This document shows, piece by piece, positions 9,762 to 20,364 of a DNA stretch of 64,000 nucleotides. The DNA is from Meghimatium bilineatum. Taxonomy: Eukaryota; Mollusca; Gastropoda; Stylommatophora; Philomycidae. The stretch covers positions 13,085,415 to 13,149,414 of the forward strand of contig CM067314.1 of the NCBI GenBank assembly GCA_034231615.1. The letters are read 5' to 3'. The position numbers were made by a program, and so were the translations under genes. Within the stretch, counting starts at the first letter, position 1. Every line of letters begins with the position of its first letter. Under the pieces are notes generated by a model. That model was given only the letters and a program-made list of their open reading frames with translations, had not been told where the DNA came from and searched no databases.

Positions 9762-10372
9762 GTTTGTTTTGAGTTCGCTCCATTGTAACCAGCACGGATA
9801 TCCGTGCGATTTCCGCCGGGAGAGTGATTACGTTGTGCCACCGTTATGCGCCTTGTGGGCCTAGCACATCCGATTTCGGCATGCCTTGACAATTTGAGTG
9901 GGCTACCCTAGCCTGTGACAGCCTTCTATCTGTCGCAAGGCAGCGAATGTGTACTGATTCTACGCCGAGGCGGTTTGTTCTTTACGTCTGTCCTGAACGA
10001 GGCGTTCCGCAGCCAGTGAACTTGCCTCGTGTAATTAGACGTATTGAGCCCGTGCTCATTTGGGTACTGAACCTTTTCTCGTCCTCAAGCCTGGTTCCGG
10101 TTTAGGAAGAACTTGACAGAAGAGTTGGGCTCAGGCTCGTTCATCTTCTTAGCCGAAGCGTTGCTCACCAGCTTCGTGAGCCCCTCGTTCAAGTCTGAAT
10201 CTGTACACATATTTAGGAACGTTAGGGACTTGCGTTTTGTTCTAGAGCTGAACAGTGCTTGTCACCTCGGACTACTATGTCTGTGCCCATCGGGTACTGA
10301 AAACTTTTCTCTCCGCGAGCATGCATCCTGTATAGGAAAGACTCGACAGTAGAGTTGGGCCCAGGTGTAGCA
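9762..10372 (-). mobile_element. F element, short (internally deleted) copy
   Basis: 611-bp copy of the element at 17085-19055. It shares gttcgctccattgtaacc, the 14-bp palindrome cacggatatccgtg, gtgattacgttgtgccaccg and gtgacagcc at one end, and gaacttgcctcgtgtaatt, gggtactgaacc and gagttgggc at the other, but lacks the roughly 1.25-kb middle. The core acgttgtgccaccgttatgc ... cacatccgatttcggc aligns with F1 and F2. A plus frame at 10113-10352 (79 codons) shows no known domain. Orientation is inferred from the shared tail gaacgcaaaac. Confidence 0.75.
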
Positions 10373-10604
10373 GGTAACAATGTAGCTATTTTTCACAACA
10401 CCCCACATTGACGTAATGCATATACAACCCGCTTACAACCTGTTATAAAACGTAGTCTTCATTGTGGTCAGTTGTTCTTGTTGTCAATAATTCCAGGAAT
10501 TGCGAGCAGCTAGCTCTTACTTCTTGTGTGCAGAGTGGGGCTGGTTTCTAGGAACTTTCTTTCACACTCAGGAGGCTCAGTTTTTGCCTTAATGTAATTC
10601 ATAT

Positions 10605-11425
10605 GATTATGGTTAGAAAACTCAAAATATTCTGAGCAAGAATACCAGCTGCAGAAAGGATAAATCTTCAGTGTTAGAAAACTCACAATTCTGAGCGAGA
10701 ATAAAAGCTGCAGAAAGGATAAATCTTCAGTGTTAGAAAACTCACGATTCTGAGCGAGAATACCAGCTGCAGAAAGGATTAATCTTCAGTGTTAGGCAGA
10801 AAGGATAAATCTTCAGTATTAGAAAACTCACGATTCTGAACGAGAATAAAAGCTGCAGAAAGGATAAATCCTCAGTGTTAGGCAGAAAGGATAAATCTTC
10901 AGTGTTTGAAAACTCACAATTCTGAGCGAGAATACCAGCTGCAGAAAGGATAAATCTTCATTGTTAGGCAGAAAGGATAAATCTTCAGTGTTAGAAAACT
11001 CACGATTCTGAACGAGAATAAAAGCTGCAGAAAGGATAAATCTTCAGTGTTAGGCAGAAAGGATAAATCTTCAGTGTTAGAAAACTCACGAATCTGAGCG
11101 AGAATACCAGCTGCAGAAATGATAAATCTTCATTGTTAGGCAGAAAGGATAAATCTTCAGTGTTAGAAAACTCACGATTCTTAACGAGAATACCAGCTGC
11201 AGAAAGGATAAATCTTCAGTGTTAGAAAACTCACGATTCTGAACGAGAATACCAGCTGCAGAAAGGATAAATCTTCATTGTTAGACAGAAAGGATAAATC
11301 TTCATTGTTAGACAGAAAGGATAAATCTTCAGTGTTAGACAGAAAGGATAAATCTTCATTGTTAGACAGAAAGGATAAATCTTCATTGTTAGACAGAAAG
11401 GATAAATCTTCAGTGTTAGAAAACA
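10605..11425. repeat. compound minisatellite, about 59-bp and 27-bp units
   Basis: A long unit (gaaaactcacgattctgagc gagaataccagctg cagaaaggataaatcttcagt) alternates with a short 27-bp unit consisting of only cagaaaggataaatcttcag plus tgttagg. At the 3' end (about 11261-11420) about six short units run in tandem. The short unit is a deleted form of the long one. Confidence 0.93.
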
Positions 11426-11599
11426 ACCTAACGTACTAAGGATGTGAGTGTTGGTACAATACAGAGAAATGTGGAGAACAATGCTTCTAATTCAGTATGC
11501 AAAGAATAGGGCGACTGTCTTCTTTTAGGTATTGGAGGAAAATTTACGCCGAGTGGCGCAGGCGATAATGTTTCTCCACAACTCTGTCACTTGTCCTGT

Positions 11600-11965
11600 C
11601 AACAAGTTCAGTTGGTTGTGTCAGTCTCTAGTGCAGCAGTGACAACCCATCCAGCAACTCTTTTGTCTGCCTCTGCCTCTTCTCCTCATATTTTTCCGGT
11701 TTTAATAAATGTTCAAGCTTTGCTCTCTTTTAATCACATGCCCTAAAAATCGTCACTGTCTGCCTCTAATTTTTGCTCTAATTTGTCCTTTTACTCCAGC
11801 ATCTCTGAAAACTTCTACATTAATTTTCTTTGCTGTTCACGAGATATTTATCATTTTTCTCCACACCAAAAACCCACAGTATCCTCCAGCTCGACTTTTA
11901 GTTTTTTGTCACAACCCTCACCAGTTACCAAAACCATCATCATTGTCACAGACACTGCAATTCAC
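11600..11965 (-). pseudogene. RTE-X-like tail, degraded
   Basis: Minus-strand translation recovers RFLGHVI, then after a stop RRRGRGRQTKELLDGLSL, and upstream a decayed equivalent of the LEAxEMWFLRRMMNI block, spread over more than one frame. Its plus strand is collinear with 32690-33270 (tgttcaagctttgctctc / tgttcaagttttgcttttc; ccttttactccagcatctctg / tatttttactccagtatctctg). The adjoining plus frame 11709-12482 is the antisense of this remnant running into the 51-bp array. Confidence 0.65.
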
Positions 11966-11979
11966 CCATCACTTGGATC

Positions 11980-12593
11980 AACAACTTACCAACCCAACAT
12001 TCGACCATCAATACCTGTATAGTTTCTCTCAACAACTTACCAACCCAACATTCGACCATCAATACCTGTATAGTTTCTCTCAACAACTTACCAACCCAAC
12101 ATTCGACCATCAATACCTGTATAGTTTCTCTCAACAACTTACCAACCCAACATTCGACCATCAATACCTGTATAGTTTCTCTCAACAACTTACCAACCCA
12201 ACATTCGACCATCAATACCTGTATAGTTTCTCTCAACAACTTACCAACCCACCATTCCACCATCAATACCTGTATAGTTTCTCTCAACAACTTAGCAACC
12301 CAACATTCGACCATCAATACCTGTATAGTTTCTCTCAACAACTTACCAACCCAACATTCGACCATCAATACCTGTATAGTTTCTCTCAACAACTTACCAA
12401 CCCAACATTCGACCATCAATACCTGTATAGTTTCTCTCAACAACTTACCAACCCACCCATTCGACCATCAATACCTGTATAGTTTCTCTCAACAACTTAC
12501 CAACCCAACATTCGACCATCAATACCTGTATAGTTTCTCTCAACAACTTACCAACCCAACATTCGACCATCAATACCTGTATAGTTTCTCTCA
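11980..12593. repeat. 51-bp minisatellite, 12 copies
   Basis: Unit starts aacaacttaccaacccaaca and ends tatagtttctctc. Exact 51-bp phase except for one extra C near 12456 in the tenth copy, which breaks the plus-strand frame encoding the 17-residue repeat QQLTNPTFDHQYLYSFS. Only a few substitutions occur among copies (for example ccaccattccac in copy 6). Confidence 0.97.
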
Positions 12594-13985
12594 ACTTAAA
12601 ACTGTGCCACTTTATCGATCTTTATTCCATCAACTTTAATATCTCAAATTTAAATTTCTGATAACATTACGTCATCGATGACATCCCCACAGAATGTCAT
12701 ATTGCTCCTTAAATACTTTCATATGACAGAATTTAACCCTCTCATCTTAGAGCAGCGTAATTTTATTCATTTATCTTCTCCCAGCAGAATTTTATCTTTC
12801 AACGTCAGAATTTTATCCTATTATCTGGTACCGACAGAGTTAGGTATTTCTTGATCTCGACGGATAATGATAATAATAATCGACTTTCAAAGTTTCCCTT
12901 CACAGACTTTCGCTTATCCATCATACATCCCTCTGCTTAAATATCCCTCTCCTCCCTTGCTTATCCTCCTCTTAACGCATTTTTATCCATACTCACATTC
13001 TAACATTGTTTACCTCTCCCTCTGCATCTTGTTGATGTCTCCACCGCCAAAGTAAAATGGTGCAAATTCTGTGAGAAAATTTGTTTTCCCTTGAAGCATC
13101 GATTTTCTAATGGGGGCTTTTTTGCGACGGCCGATTCTATCGTTCTCTGAATGAAGGAGAAGTTTCTTGGAGAAGTATGGAAGAATAGAAGAGTGATAGA
13201 CTGTATAAGGTATTCATTCTCATTCCGCGAGAGAAAATTTAAAAAAGACAATTTTCTTGGAAATTTGAGGTGCTCAATTCAGGGGAGGAAACAAATTCTT
13301 TCTTTCGTTATTTCAATTTGCCTGAATTATGTGTTTCCTTGTCAGTTTGTGTGAACGCTAACCAGTGTTAGTTTTTTTAATGGTTAAATTGAAATAATTC
13401 ACATTTTTGCAACAAGGCAACCAAATCTACCACACACACCACACATGCGCGCGCACGTACCGGCACTTATTTGCATGCAAAAAACATATCTATACATACG
13501 CAGACATCTGAAGGGGGATCATTGTGACATGTTTAGAGTTCGCTAAATAGACAGACGTCAGGAAGCCAATAGATAAATGTTCAAAACCTCTCCATTGTTA
13601 TGAAAATAAAAAAAGTTATTCGGCACTATAAAGTTATGGGAGGCTGTAGTCATTATTGTGCTATAAGTAATGGGAGCTAAGAAATAGCAGTGATGCAATC
13701 TGTCATGAATGTCGTAATAGGTGACGTAAGAGATTTAGAGTGTAGAGTTTCTGTCCCACAATATGTGTCAAATAGACCCAAACTCCATACTGAAGTTGAA
13801 TATATACGACACGTGCAAAGCGAAAGGAGCAGAAATCGCAGCTAAGCTGTAAATCATACTGTTGACTGCATATCTCATTCAGATCGTACCGCTCGATCTA
13901 ACATTTTCTGGCTCTAGGGATTTCTATACAGCATTTACGCTCGGTAGATGCCGTTCAAATCCTCTACATTGGGCAAAATATTACG
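12594..13985. other. about 1.4 kb without recognisable feature
   Basis: AT-rich with pyrimidine-rich stretches (12890-13030) and a short CA/CG alternation (13430-13460). Frames of 62-83 codons are present on both strands without any motif. No element or RNA gene recognised. Confidence 0.5.
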
Positions 13986-13994
13986 ATATTTAGT

Positions 13995-14634
13995 CTTCTT
14001 CTTCTTCTCGTTCGGAGTTTGACATGTCTACACAGCAAGTCCTGTTTTCTTAATAAATGCTGCTGTATTTGAAAGCTCAACTACCACACTATGATAGAAC
14101 TGAATAATCTTCAAAAGAAAACAATAGTATGCAACATGATTGAAGATATGTACCCTAGAGAAGCATGGATACAAGTATATACCGACGGATCAGCAACCAG
14201 AACAGTAAAGAATGGAGGTGCTGGCGTGTACATAAAATATCCAGAAAAAGAAAATGAATCCACATGTTCACCAACTGGAATATTCTGCTCCAACTACTCT
14301 GCAGAAGTACAGGCTTTAAACATAACTGCAGCAATAATTCAAAACAAAACAAGCCAGTGCCAGCAGGTGGTATTTCTTACTGATGCTATTTCTGTCCTAC
14401 AAGCCCTTGAGAGCGATAAACTGCCAGAGCTGAAGAAAGCCATGGGAGAAGTGAGAATCCAAAGAAGGGTAGTACTACGGTGGATACCATCCCACTGTGG
14501 CATGCCAGGAAATGAAGAGGCAGACAGACTGGCAAAGGATGGAGCAACACAGGCACAAAAAGACCAAGAAATCACCTACCACGAAAAGAAGACCCTCATC
14601 AAATCCATCAGGAAAGTCGACCACCCAAAAGACA
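13995..14634 (-). mobile_element. RNase H LINE insertion with inverted 5' part (twin-priming structure)
   Basis: The left about 95 bp (13995-14089) is the LINE 3' end in minus orientation: cttcttcttctcgttcgg is the reverse of the (GAA)n tail, followed by the 3'UTR tttgacatgtctacacagca and gctgctgtatttgaaa, which match 55960-56037 in reverse. From about 14090 to 14634 the sequence is instead plus-strand RNase H coding. A 9-bp direct repeat, atatttagt, flanks both ends (13986-13994 and 14635-14643). One insertion with an inverted upstream segment explains this best. Confidence 0.7.
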
Positions 14635-14642
14635 ATATTTAG
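14091..14642 (+). pseudogene. RNase H domain of an I/Jockey-type LINE
   Basis: An open 183-codon frame covers almost a whole RNase H domain. Catalytic residues can be placed: Asp32 (VYTDGSA), Glu72 (SAEVQAL), Asp98 (FLTDAIS), His135 (WIPSHCGMPGNE) and Asp145 (EEADRLAKDG), the D-E-D-(H)-D set of LINE RNase H domains. The ATG coincides with the inversion junction and the stop TAG lies inside the target-site duplication, so neither is the element's own start or stop. The reading frame is undamaged, so the insertion may be fairly young, but it is only a fragment without RT or endonuclease. Confidence 0.9.
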
Positions 14643-14825
14643 TGATAAGAAACCATAAAACCAGATGATATAATCTATATTTCATGATAAGTAGCACTTC
14701 AACTAGATGATAAAATCCATATTTAGTGATAAGAAACACTTAAACCAGATGATAAAATCCATAATTAGTGATAAGAAACACTTAAACCAGATGATAAAAT
14801 CCATAATTAGTCATAAGAAACATTT
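14635..14825. repeat. 42-bp minisatellite, about 4.5 copies (left part)
   Basis: Unit ttagtgataagaaacactta aaccagatgataaaatccat aa. The array is interrupted by F1 at 14826-15101 and resumes at 15102 with ataagaaacatttaaaccag before ending near 15135. Confidence 0.93.
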
Positions 14826-15101
14826 CTTCTTCTGCGTTCGTTCTCAAACTCCTGCAGATTAGCAGGATGTAGTCCGGAGAACGGAATGCGTTGTGTCATG
14901 GTTTACAGCATCACTGCGATATCTGCGCCTTTCGGTCTGACACATCCGACTTCAGCATGGCTTTGGGTCACTGATCCTCTATGGGATGGGACAGCCAACT
15001 CCATCCCATAACCTCCTTAGTCGCCTTTTACGACATGCGTGGAAGGTAAACAGTGTTGCTATTCTTTGCTCCCCTATCGGGCCCCGGCAACACAGAGGCG
15101 A
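14826..15101 (-). mobile_element. F1 element, full-length reference copy
   Basis: About 276 bp with a 13-bp target-site duplication, ataagaaacattt, at 14813-14825 and 15102-15114, inside the 42-bp array. Sense is minus: 5' end cgcctctgtgttgccgggg, then the block gcatgtcgtaaaaggcgac, a perfect 9-bp hairpin (atgggatgg / ccatccca with t) and a 3' end gaacgaacgcagaagaag. No tRNA A/B box is seen and no protein is encoded. Short length, variable 3' (GAA)n tail and 10-13-bp duplications indicate a SINE-like, LINE-mobilised element. The GTCG-taaaagg-CGAC block resembles a motif I recall from mollusc repeats; not checked. Confidence 0.88.
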
Positions 15102-15246
15102 ATAAGAAACATTTAAACCAGACGGTATAATCCCTCTGGTTCCCCCCTCCCCCTCCCTCCCGAATAAAAATAAGAATAGATCAGCAGAAAAATGTCTTTA
15201 AAACAACGTTATTAGATTATTTTTTTACGTAAAAATACTTCTCTTG

Positions 15247-15360
15247 CCAAAGCCGTATCTACGGCCCTGCTATCATTGTTCTTACCAAAGCCGTATCTAC
15301 GGCCCTGCTATCATTGTTCTCACCAAAGCCGTATCTACGGCCCTGCTATCATTGCTTTCT
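15247..15360. repeat. 38-bp minisatellite, 3 copies, with palindrome
   Basis: Unit ccaaagccgtatctacggcc ctgctatcattgttctta, starts 15247, 15285 and 15323. Each unit holds the inverted repeat gccgta-tc-tacggc. Confidence 0.95.
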
Positions 15361-15533
15361 GAACGGTCCAGATGCACGCACAATTGCCTGAGGTGGGAGT
15401 TTGATTTGAATTCAAACTTTGAATTGAAATCCAATACGCGATCTGTAATCTGTATTCTCTCCACGACTGAGTAACTCTTTGCCGCAATGTAGTATATTCT
15501 ATATAATGATATTCACATTCACATGCAAAATAT

Positions 15534-15811
15534 CGCCCGTGTGTTGCCGGGACCCGAAAAGGGAGCAAAGAATAGCAACACTGTTTACCTTCCACGCTTG
15601 TCGTAAAAGGCGACTAAGGAGGTTATGGGATGGAGTTGGCTGTCCCATCCCATATAGGGTCAGTGACTCAACGCCATGCTGAAGTAGGATGTGTCAGGCC
15701 TAAAGGCGCAGATTTCGTAGCAATGCTGTAAACCATGGCACAACTCATTTCGTTCTTCGGACTACATCCTGCTAATCTGCAGGAGTTTGAGAACGAACGC
15801 AGAAGAAGAAG
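15534..15811 (+). mobile_element. F1 element, full-length
   Basis: Sense-strand copy, 278 bp, from cgcccgtgtgttgccggg to gaacgcagaagaagaag, flanked by a perfect 13-bp target-site duplication, acatgcaaaatat (15521-15533 and 15812-15824). The core hairpin and gtcgtaaaaggcgac are intact. Confidence 0.92.
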
Positions 15812-15910
15812 ACATGCAAAATATGATTACACCGAACATCCCCTATTGAACACAGTCGTGATGATGGCTATGGTGGTGGTAGTGAGGATGGGGACGAAGA
15901 TGATGGTAAT

Positions 15911-16131
15911 CTTTCTTTCGGTACTGCATGTTTTCCTGTGAAGGAGTGCAGGAATGCTTTCTATGGGCTTTGGAAATAGAGGTCACTTTGCCGTAGCAGA
16001 CTCCGCGACATGTACAGGAAGGATTTTGATTGTACCTCCGAAGGAAAAAAATCCTGTCTCAACCATGGATTGAACTCGGGACCTCCAGAGTCTGAGGACG
16101 GTGTTCTCACCACACAGCCATGAGCTCCACA
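15911..16131 (-). mobile_element. SINE-B, tRNA-derived
   Basis: Minus-strand copy of the element at 52682-52860. Minus-strand head: atggctgtgtggtgagaac (A-box-like) and cccgagttcaatcca (B box), followed by ttgagacaggattttttt, ccttcggaggtacaatca and the tail region ctgcactccttcacagg, aaaacatgcagta. An 8-bp repeat atggtaat (15903-15910 and 16132-16139) may be the target-site duplication. This is not a functional tRNA gene: no acceptor-stem complement. Confidence 0.82.
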
Positions 16132-16139
16132 ATGGTAAT

Positions 16140-16730
16140 GATGATCAATAAATCCAATTAGCTGTGAGAAAATAGCTCTTGACAGCCCATAGCCTTTCTG
16201 ACAAAAGCGCAGGCTCACCTTAGTTTAATAACCGAGGCGACACACGGACTCATTTAAGGTCTGTTGTCCCAGAGGCACGGTTGTCTGTTAGGAAGATTTA
16301 TAGAAAAATATCAGAATCCAGCAAGCAGGATTTGAGGTCTACTAAGATGGCACTGCTCGCCTGGCAATTGATTCAACAAGTTTTCCGTCTTCGACTACAA
16401 TGAATTCCTAAACAAAAATGCAATTTTAGGCAACACTTTCAACAAGTGTATTCCCGAGCTACTATGAATTTTACAGGTCCATGGATGCAAATTTAGTCCC
16501 GAAAATGAGACATTCCAGTGCGGCACCATCTCAGGTTCGTTACGCCAGGAGAGCAGCACACACTTCAGGGCAACTATCTCATCATTCTTATGTATCTACG
16601 CCCCTGGGATATAAGAATCGGAAGGGATAAGTAAACAATTCATTTATGTCATCACGAGACGGGTAAAAATAAACAGTGACCTACTTATGTAATCTTAACA
16701 TTTAATGGTGCTCTTGTTACTCCAAGATCT
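16140..16730. other. about 590 bp without recognisable feature
   Basis: No convincing frame, repeat or element. Contains ordinary mixed-composition sequence up to the 24-bp array. Confidence 0.5.
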
Positions 16731-16732
16731 GT

Positions 16733-16975
16733 CTTGTGTACACATTCTATCGTACACTTGTGTACACATTCTATCGTACACTTGTGTACACATTCTATCG
16801 TACACTTGTGTACACATTCCATCGTACACTTGTGTACACATTCCATCGTACACTTGTGTACACATTCTATCGTACACTTGTGTACACATTCCATCGTACA
16901 CTTGTGTACACATTCTATCGTACACTTGTGTACACATTCTATCGTACACTTGTGTACGCAATATTTCGTATACTT
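16733..16975. repeat. 24-bp minisatellite, about 10 copies
   Basis: Unit ttgtgtacacattctatcgt acac, with a C/T variant at attcYatc. Each unit holds gtgtacac, an 8-bp palindrome. Because 24 is a multiple of 3 and the unit lacks stops, frames are open on both strands (for example repeats of CTHSIVHL); no gene is inferred. Confidence 0.96.
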
Positions 16976-17084
16976 GTGAATTATATCTGTGCACTATGGA
17001 AGTTAACCGTTCCTACAGACTGTCTGGCCAAATTTCATTGCAAAATCTTGGTCCGGACCGATGAAATATGTATGTTTTTGTGGA

Positions 17085-19055
17085 GGTTTTTTGCGTTTTG
17101 CGTTCGCTCCATTGTAACCAGCACGGATATCCGTGCGATTTCCGCCGGGAGCGTGATTACGTTGTGCCACCGTTATGCGCATTGTAGACCTAGCACATCC
17201 AATTTCGGCATGTCATGATAATTCGGGTGGGCTACCCTAGCCTGTGACAGCCTTCCTATCTGTCACCAGGCACGCGTGTGTGTGGTGACTCTTCGCCCAG
17301 ACGATTTTTGCTCACGTCTGTCTCGCACTGTAACAGTATATTCTTGTGAGGGTAATGTTTATTACTGTATATTACTTTTGAATGATGAGGAACAGCATTA
17401 TTATTATTGGTTTTGCGTTCCGAACCCTGGGTTCTATGTTTGATCAACAATGACTGCTAACGTAGATCTCTTCTTGGTTTTAATAAGTGCTTACCAATGA
17501 ACACAGAGGCACTTCTTATTACATAATCAGAATGTCGTTTAATATAATTTCAAACCAATGACATAAATCAATATTAAACTCTAGAGTAATTGATATCTCC
17601 GAGACGTGTAATATATCATCAATATAAAATGTACAATGTCGAGATATTCATAAACTGCTCTAGCACTTCCGTTAAAGGCACACGTTATAACATAAGCTTA
17701 ATGAGATTATAGACTATCTCATTATTCTACTATTTATCTCTATGATACTTCACCAATACGAAACGCTAAGGTTTCACAACTATCCTAGCACATCCAGGAA
17801 TTTGGCGCACGTCGTGGTATAAGCTTAATGAGATTCTAGACCATCTCATTAATCTACTACTAATCTCACTTTTTGGTCAACTAACTTTGTTTCCAGTTGT
17901 TGAAGTCAACAAGGGACTTGTCTCATGTGAGACAAGTACTAACTCTCCACACACGTCCCGGGGACTCTGTGTCATCCTGTCGACTGATCCTGGGACTCCG
18001 TGGGACCCTCTCTGCCCGTGACCGACTCGACTATGGTTTTCTGTCTGCCGGTGAGGCCCTCAACCACACCCCTCGTATACTCCCCACCTATCCACTCTCT
18101 TCTCGTCCGCACGTCACTGCTTCTGACTCCGCCTCTACGTTATCACCTGTCAACTCCTGTACGCGTTTATTAGAACATGCGTAACGTTTGATGTCCCTCT
18201 CTGGTCGGAGGCTATGCCCTTGGCGTAGAACCCTTCCATCTTCCATTGTCTGGTCGCTTCAAGTATTCGCGAGTTCAAACATCTCATTGTCCTTTCTGGG
18301 GTATGGTGTAGTGGCGTCGTCTGCCACCTGCGATCGAGTGCGTGGATGCATTCTTTCTGATAATTACTTTTGCCCTTGGGCCAAACCGTGTAAGCTTGTC
18401 TCAGACTTTCTGTCTGACATCTGCGCGACAACTCGTCTGCAATTTAAGGTATCTGTATCAACATTTTCACAGGAGCAAAACATTCGATGTGTTGCATTTC
18501 CCCAGTTCATCTCTTGCTAACCGTGAAGGGTTCTCACTTCTTACTGTGAAACCCCCTGCCTGTGAAGGGTTCTGCCACCAGATACTATCACAGCACGAGG
18601 TGTTCCACTGTCTATGAACTTGCCTCGTGTAATTGGACGTACTGTTCCTGTGCCCATCGGGTACTGAACCGTTTCTCATCCGTGAGCCTGGTTCCTTAAG
18701 AGGAAGAACTCATCAGAAGAGTTGGACCCTGACTCTTTCGCCCTCCTAGCCGAGGTGTCATTCACCGACATCGTGAACTCCTTGCCCAAGTTCGAATCTC
18801 ACACCACGCGTTTGAGAGCAATGCGTTCTCGAGCTGAGCGACCTTATCCCAACAGCGCCTGAGCCCATCAGGTACTGAACCCTTTCTCTCTGCAAGTATA
18901 TTTCCGGTATAGAAAAAAATGACAGTAGAGTTGGGCCAGGGCTAAAATCGTTGTCTCTTTTTTTCCTGAGCCCAACCGGGTATGGAACCCTTTCTCTCTG
19001 CAAGTGTATTTCCGGTATAGGAAGACTCGACATTAGAGTTAGGCCAGGTCTTTTT
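17085..19055 (-). mobile_element. F element, long copy (about 2 kb)
   Basis: Left end 17085-17335 and right part about 18593-19055 match the two halves of the short copy 9762-10372, while the middle (17336-18592) is unique to this copy. The right part contains two or three versions of an about 80-bp subrepeat (gggtactgaaccctttctct, tccggtatagga, gagttgggcc). The left end carries the palindrome cacggatatccgtg. Frames in the middle (17897-18184 and 18188-18520 plus; 18150-18431 minus, 93 codons) have no motif I recognise, so I cannot say whether this is an autonomous element or a large non-coding one. Confidence 0.65.
17688..17870. repeat. diverged about 55-bp direct duplication with internal palindrome
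   Basis: ataagcttaatgagattata and its neighbourhood at 17692 recurs at 17820 as ataagcttaatgagattcta. Each copy contains the inverted repeat taatgagat-(8 nt)-atctcatta. It sits inside the long F copy. Confidence 0.8.
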
Positions 19056-19110
19056 GTTTTGCTAGACGCCCATTATTGGGTATGGGTATCTGCCTATAAG
19101 GAAATCAAGT

Positions 19111-19148
19111 AACTACAAGCTCGTCACGAGCTAACAGAGCTTGTAGTT
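19111..19148. other. perfect 12-bp hairpin
   Basis: aactacaagctc (19111-19122) and gagcttgtagtt (19137-19148) are exact reverse complements around a 14-nt loop. There is no T-run after it and no known RNA family; function unknown. Confidence 0.8.
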
Positions 19149-19149
19149 C

Positions 19150-19805
19150 CCATTTCAGTAATCGTTTCCACTTTCTATTTGCGCCCTCTAGCGCTGTTCT
19201 GCCCTTTCATTTTTTTTCCATTCTACTCAGTATGAAATCTATCTGTCTTTCGCCATGCATCCACCTTATCATGCTTTTTTCATTGGCCGCCCCTCCAATG
19301 TTCGGACTGAACTAACTAGCTTCACTGTATGTCGACAGTGTCGCTGTATGTGGCGTTGCTGGTGGTGTCGGAGATATTGACTGTCTTTTATGCATTCAAA
19401 TCTCTTTCCATCTGCTACCTCCACATTCTCGGACACGATCCCCAAATTATTTGGCCAGAATAAGCTCGAGCTGCTGTATTTTTGTTTCCAGAGTGCACCG
19501 CGAGGAGGTACATTTGGGATCTTGGTTATCTGCTAACCCTGGGTCCGTCGGGAACAATGCGTTCCCTTTGCACTCCAAATATGCATGTAATAACAGAAAC
19601 CCACACACCAAGAAGAAAACTATGGTCATCTGAGACAGTTTTGACTGACAAGCTCTACAGCCCTGCCTCGGGATTGTTGGCTCAATACAGTTGATTCATG
19701 AATTCCATATCAGCATCTGACTGGACTAGAGAACGAAGATGAAGAAAGACACAAAGGTGTTATATACAGCAAGTGTATAAACAATAAAGAAAAAAAATAT
19801 ACTTT
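19150..19805. other. about 650 bp without recognisable gene
   Basis: Pyrimidine-rich left half and frames of 60-70 codons only. No motif, repeat or element identified. Confidence 0.5.
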
Positions 19806-19807
19806 AT

Positions 19808-20065
19808 TCTTCTTCATTCATTCTCAAACTCCTTCAGATTATCAGGATGCAGTCCATAGAATGAAACGTCTTACAGCTTGGATGCGATATCCGCGCCTTT
19901 CGATCTGACACATCAGACTTCGGTATAGCTTTGGAGCACTTTGACCCTCAATGGGATGAGTCCTTCTCAAAAACATCGTTAGTCGCTTTTTATCAAGTTA
20001 CCTGCATGGTAGGTAATAGCGTAACTATTCTTTGCTCCTTCTATTAGGTCCTCGACAACACACAG
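19808..20065 (-). mobile_element. F1 element, diverged
   Basis: Starts cttcttcattcattctcaaa, then ctccttcagattatcagg, cgatatccgcgcctttcg, ctgacacatcagacttcgg, accctcaatgggatga and cgttagtcgctttttatc, ending near ccttctattaggtcctcgac. Clearly older than 14826-15101 by its substitutions. Confidence 0.85.
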
Positions 20066-20264
20066 TGTAGACAAAATATAATTTGGGATTTCGAAAAGTA
20101 TTGCTAAATCCCTGAAATATGTTATAGAATGCGCTGTACAGGAATCCATTGAAGTATGTTATAAAAGAATGCGCTATAGGTGGATTTCATTTGGGTGGTC
20201 CTGGATCGATATTCCAGATGAAGTGAAAATCCAACCACAAACTACACCTAGGTCAATACAGCCT

Positions 20265-20364
20265 AGCAAATGTATACCATATAGCTTCTAGCAAATGTAT
20301 ACCATATAGCTTCTAGTAAATGTATACCATATAGCTTCTAGCAAATGTATACCATATAGCTTGT
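20265..20364. repeat. 25-bp minisatellite, 4 copies
   Basis: Unit agcaaatgtataccatatag cttct at 20265, 20290, 20315 and 20340; one G/A-type change (agtaaa) in copy 3. Confidence 0.96.

Noticed and set aside
11709-12482. 257-codon plus frame with a 17-residue repeat
   Set aside because: The N-terminal part is antisense of an RTE-X remnant and the rest is the 51-bp array; the frame is broken by a 1-bp insertion within the array.
17897-18520. Plus frames in the middle of the long F element as transposase
   Set aside because: Two short frames (95 and 110 codons) without any motif, catalytic triad or similarity I recognise.
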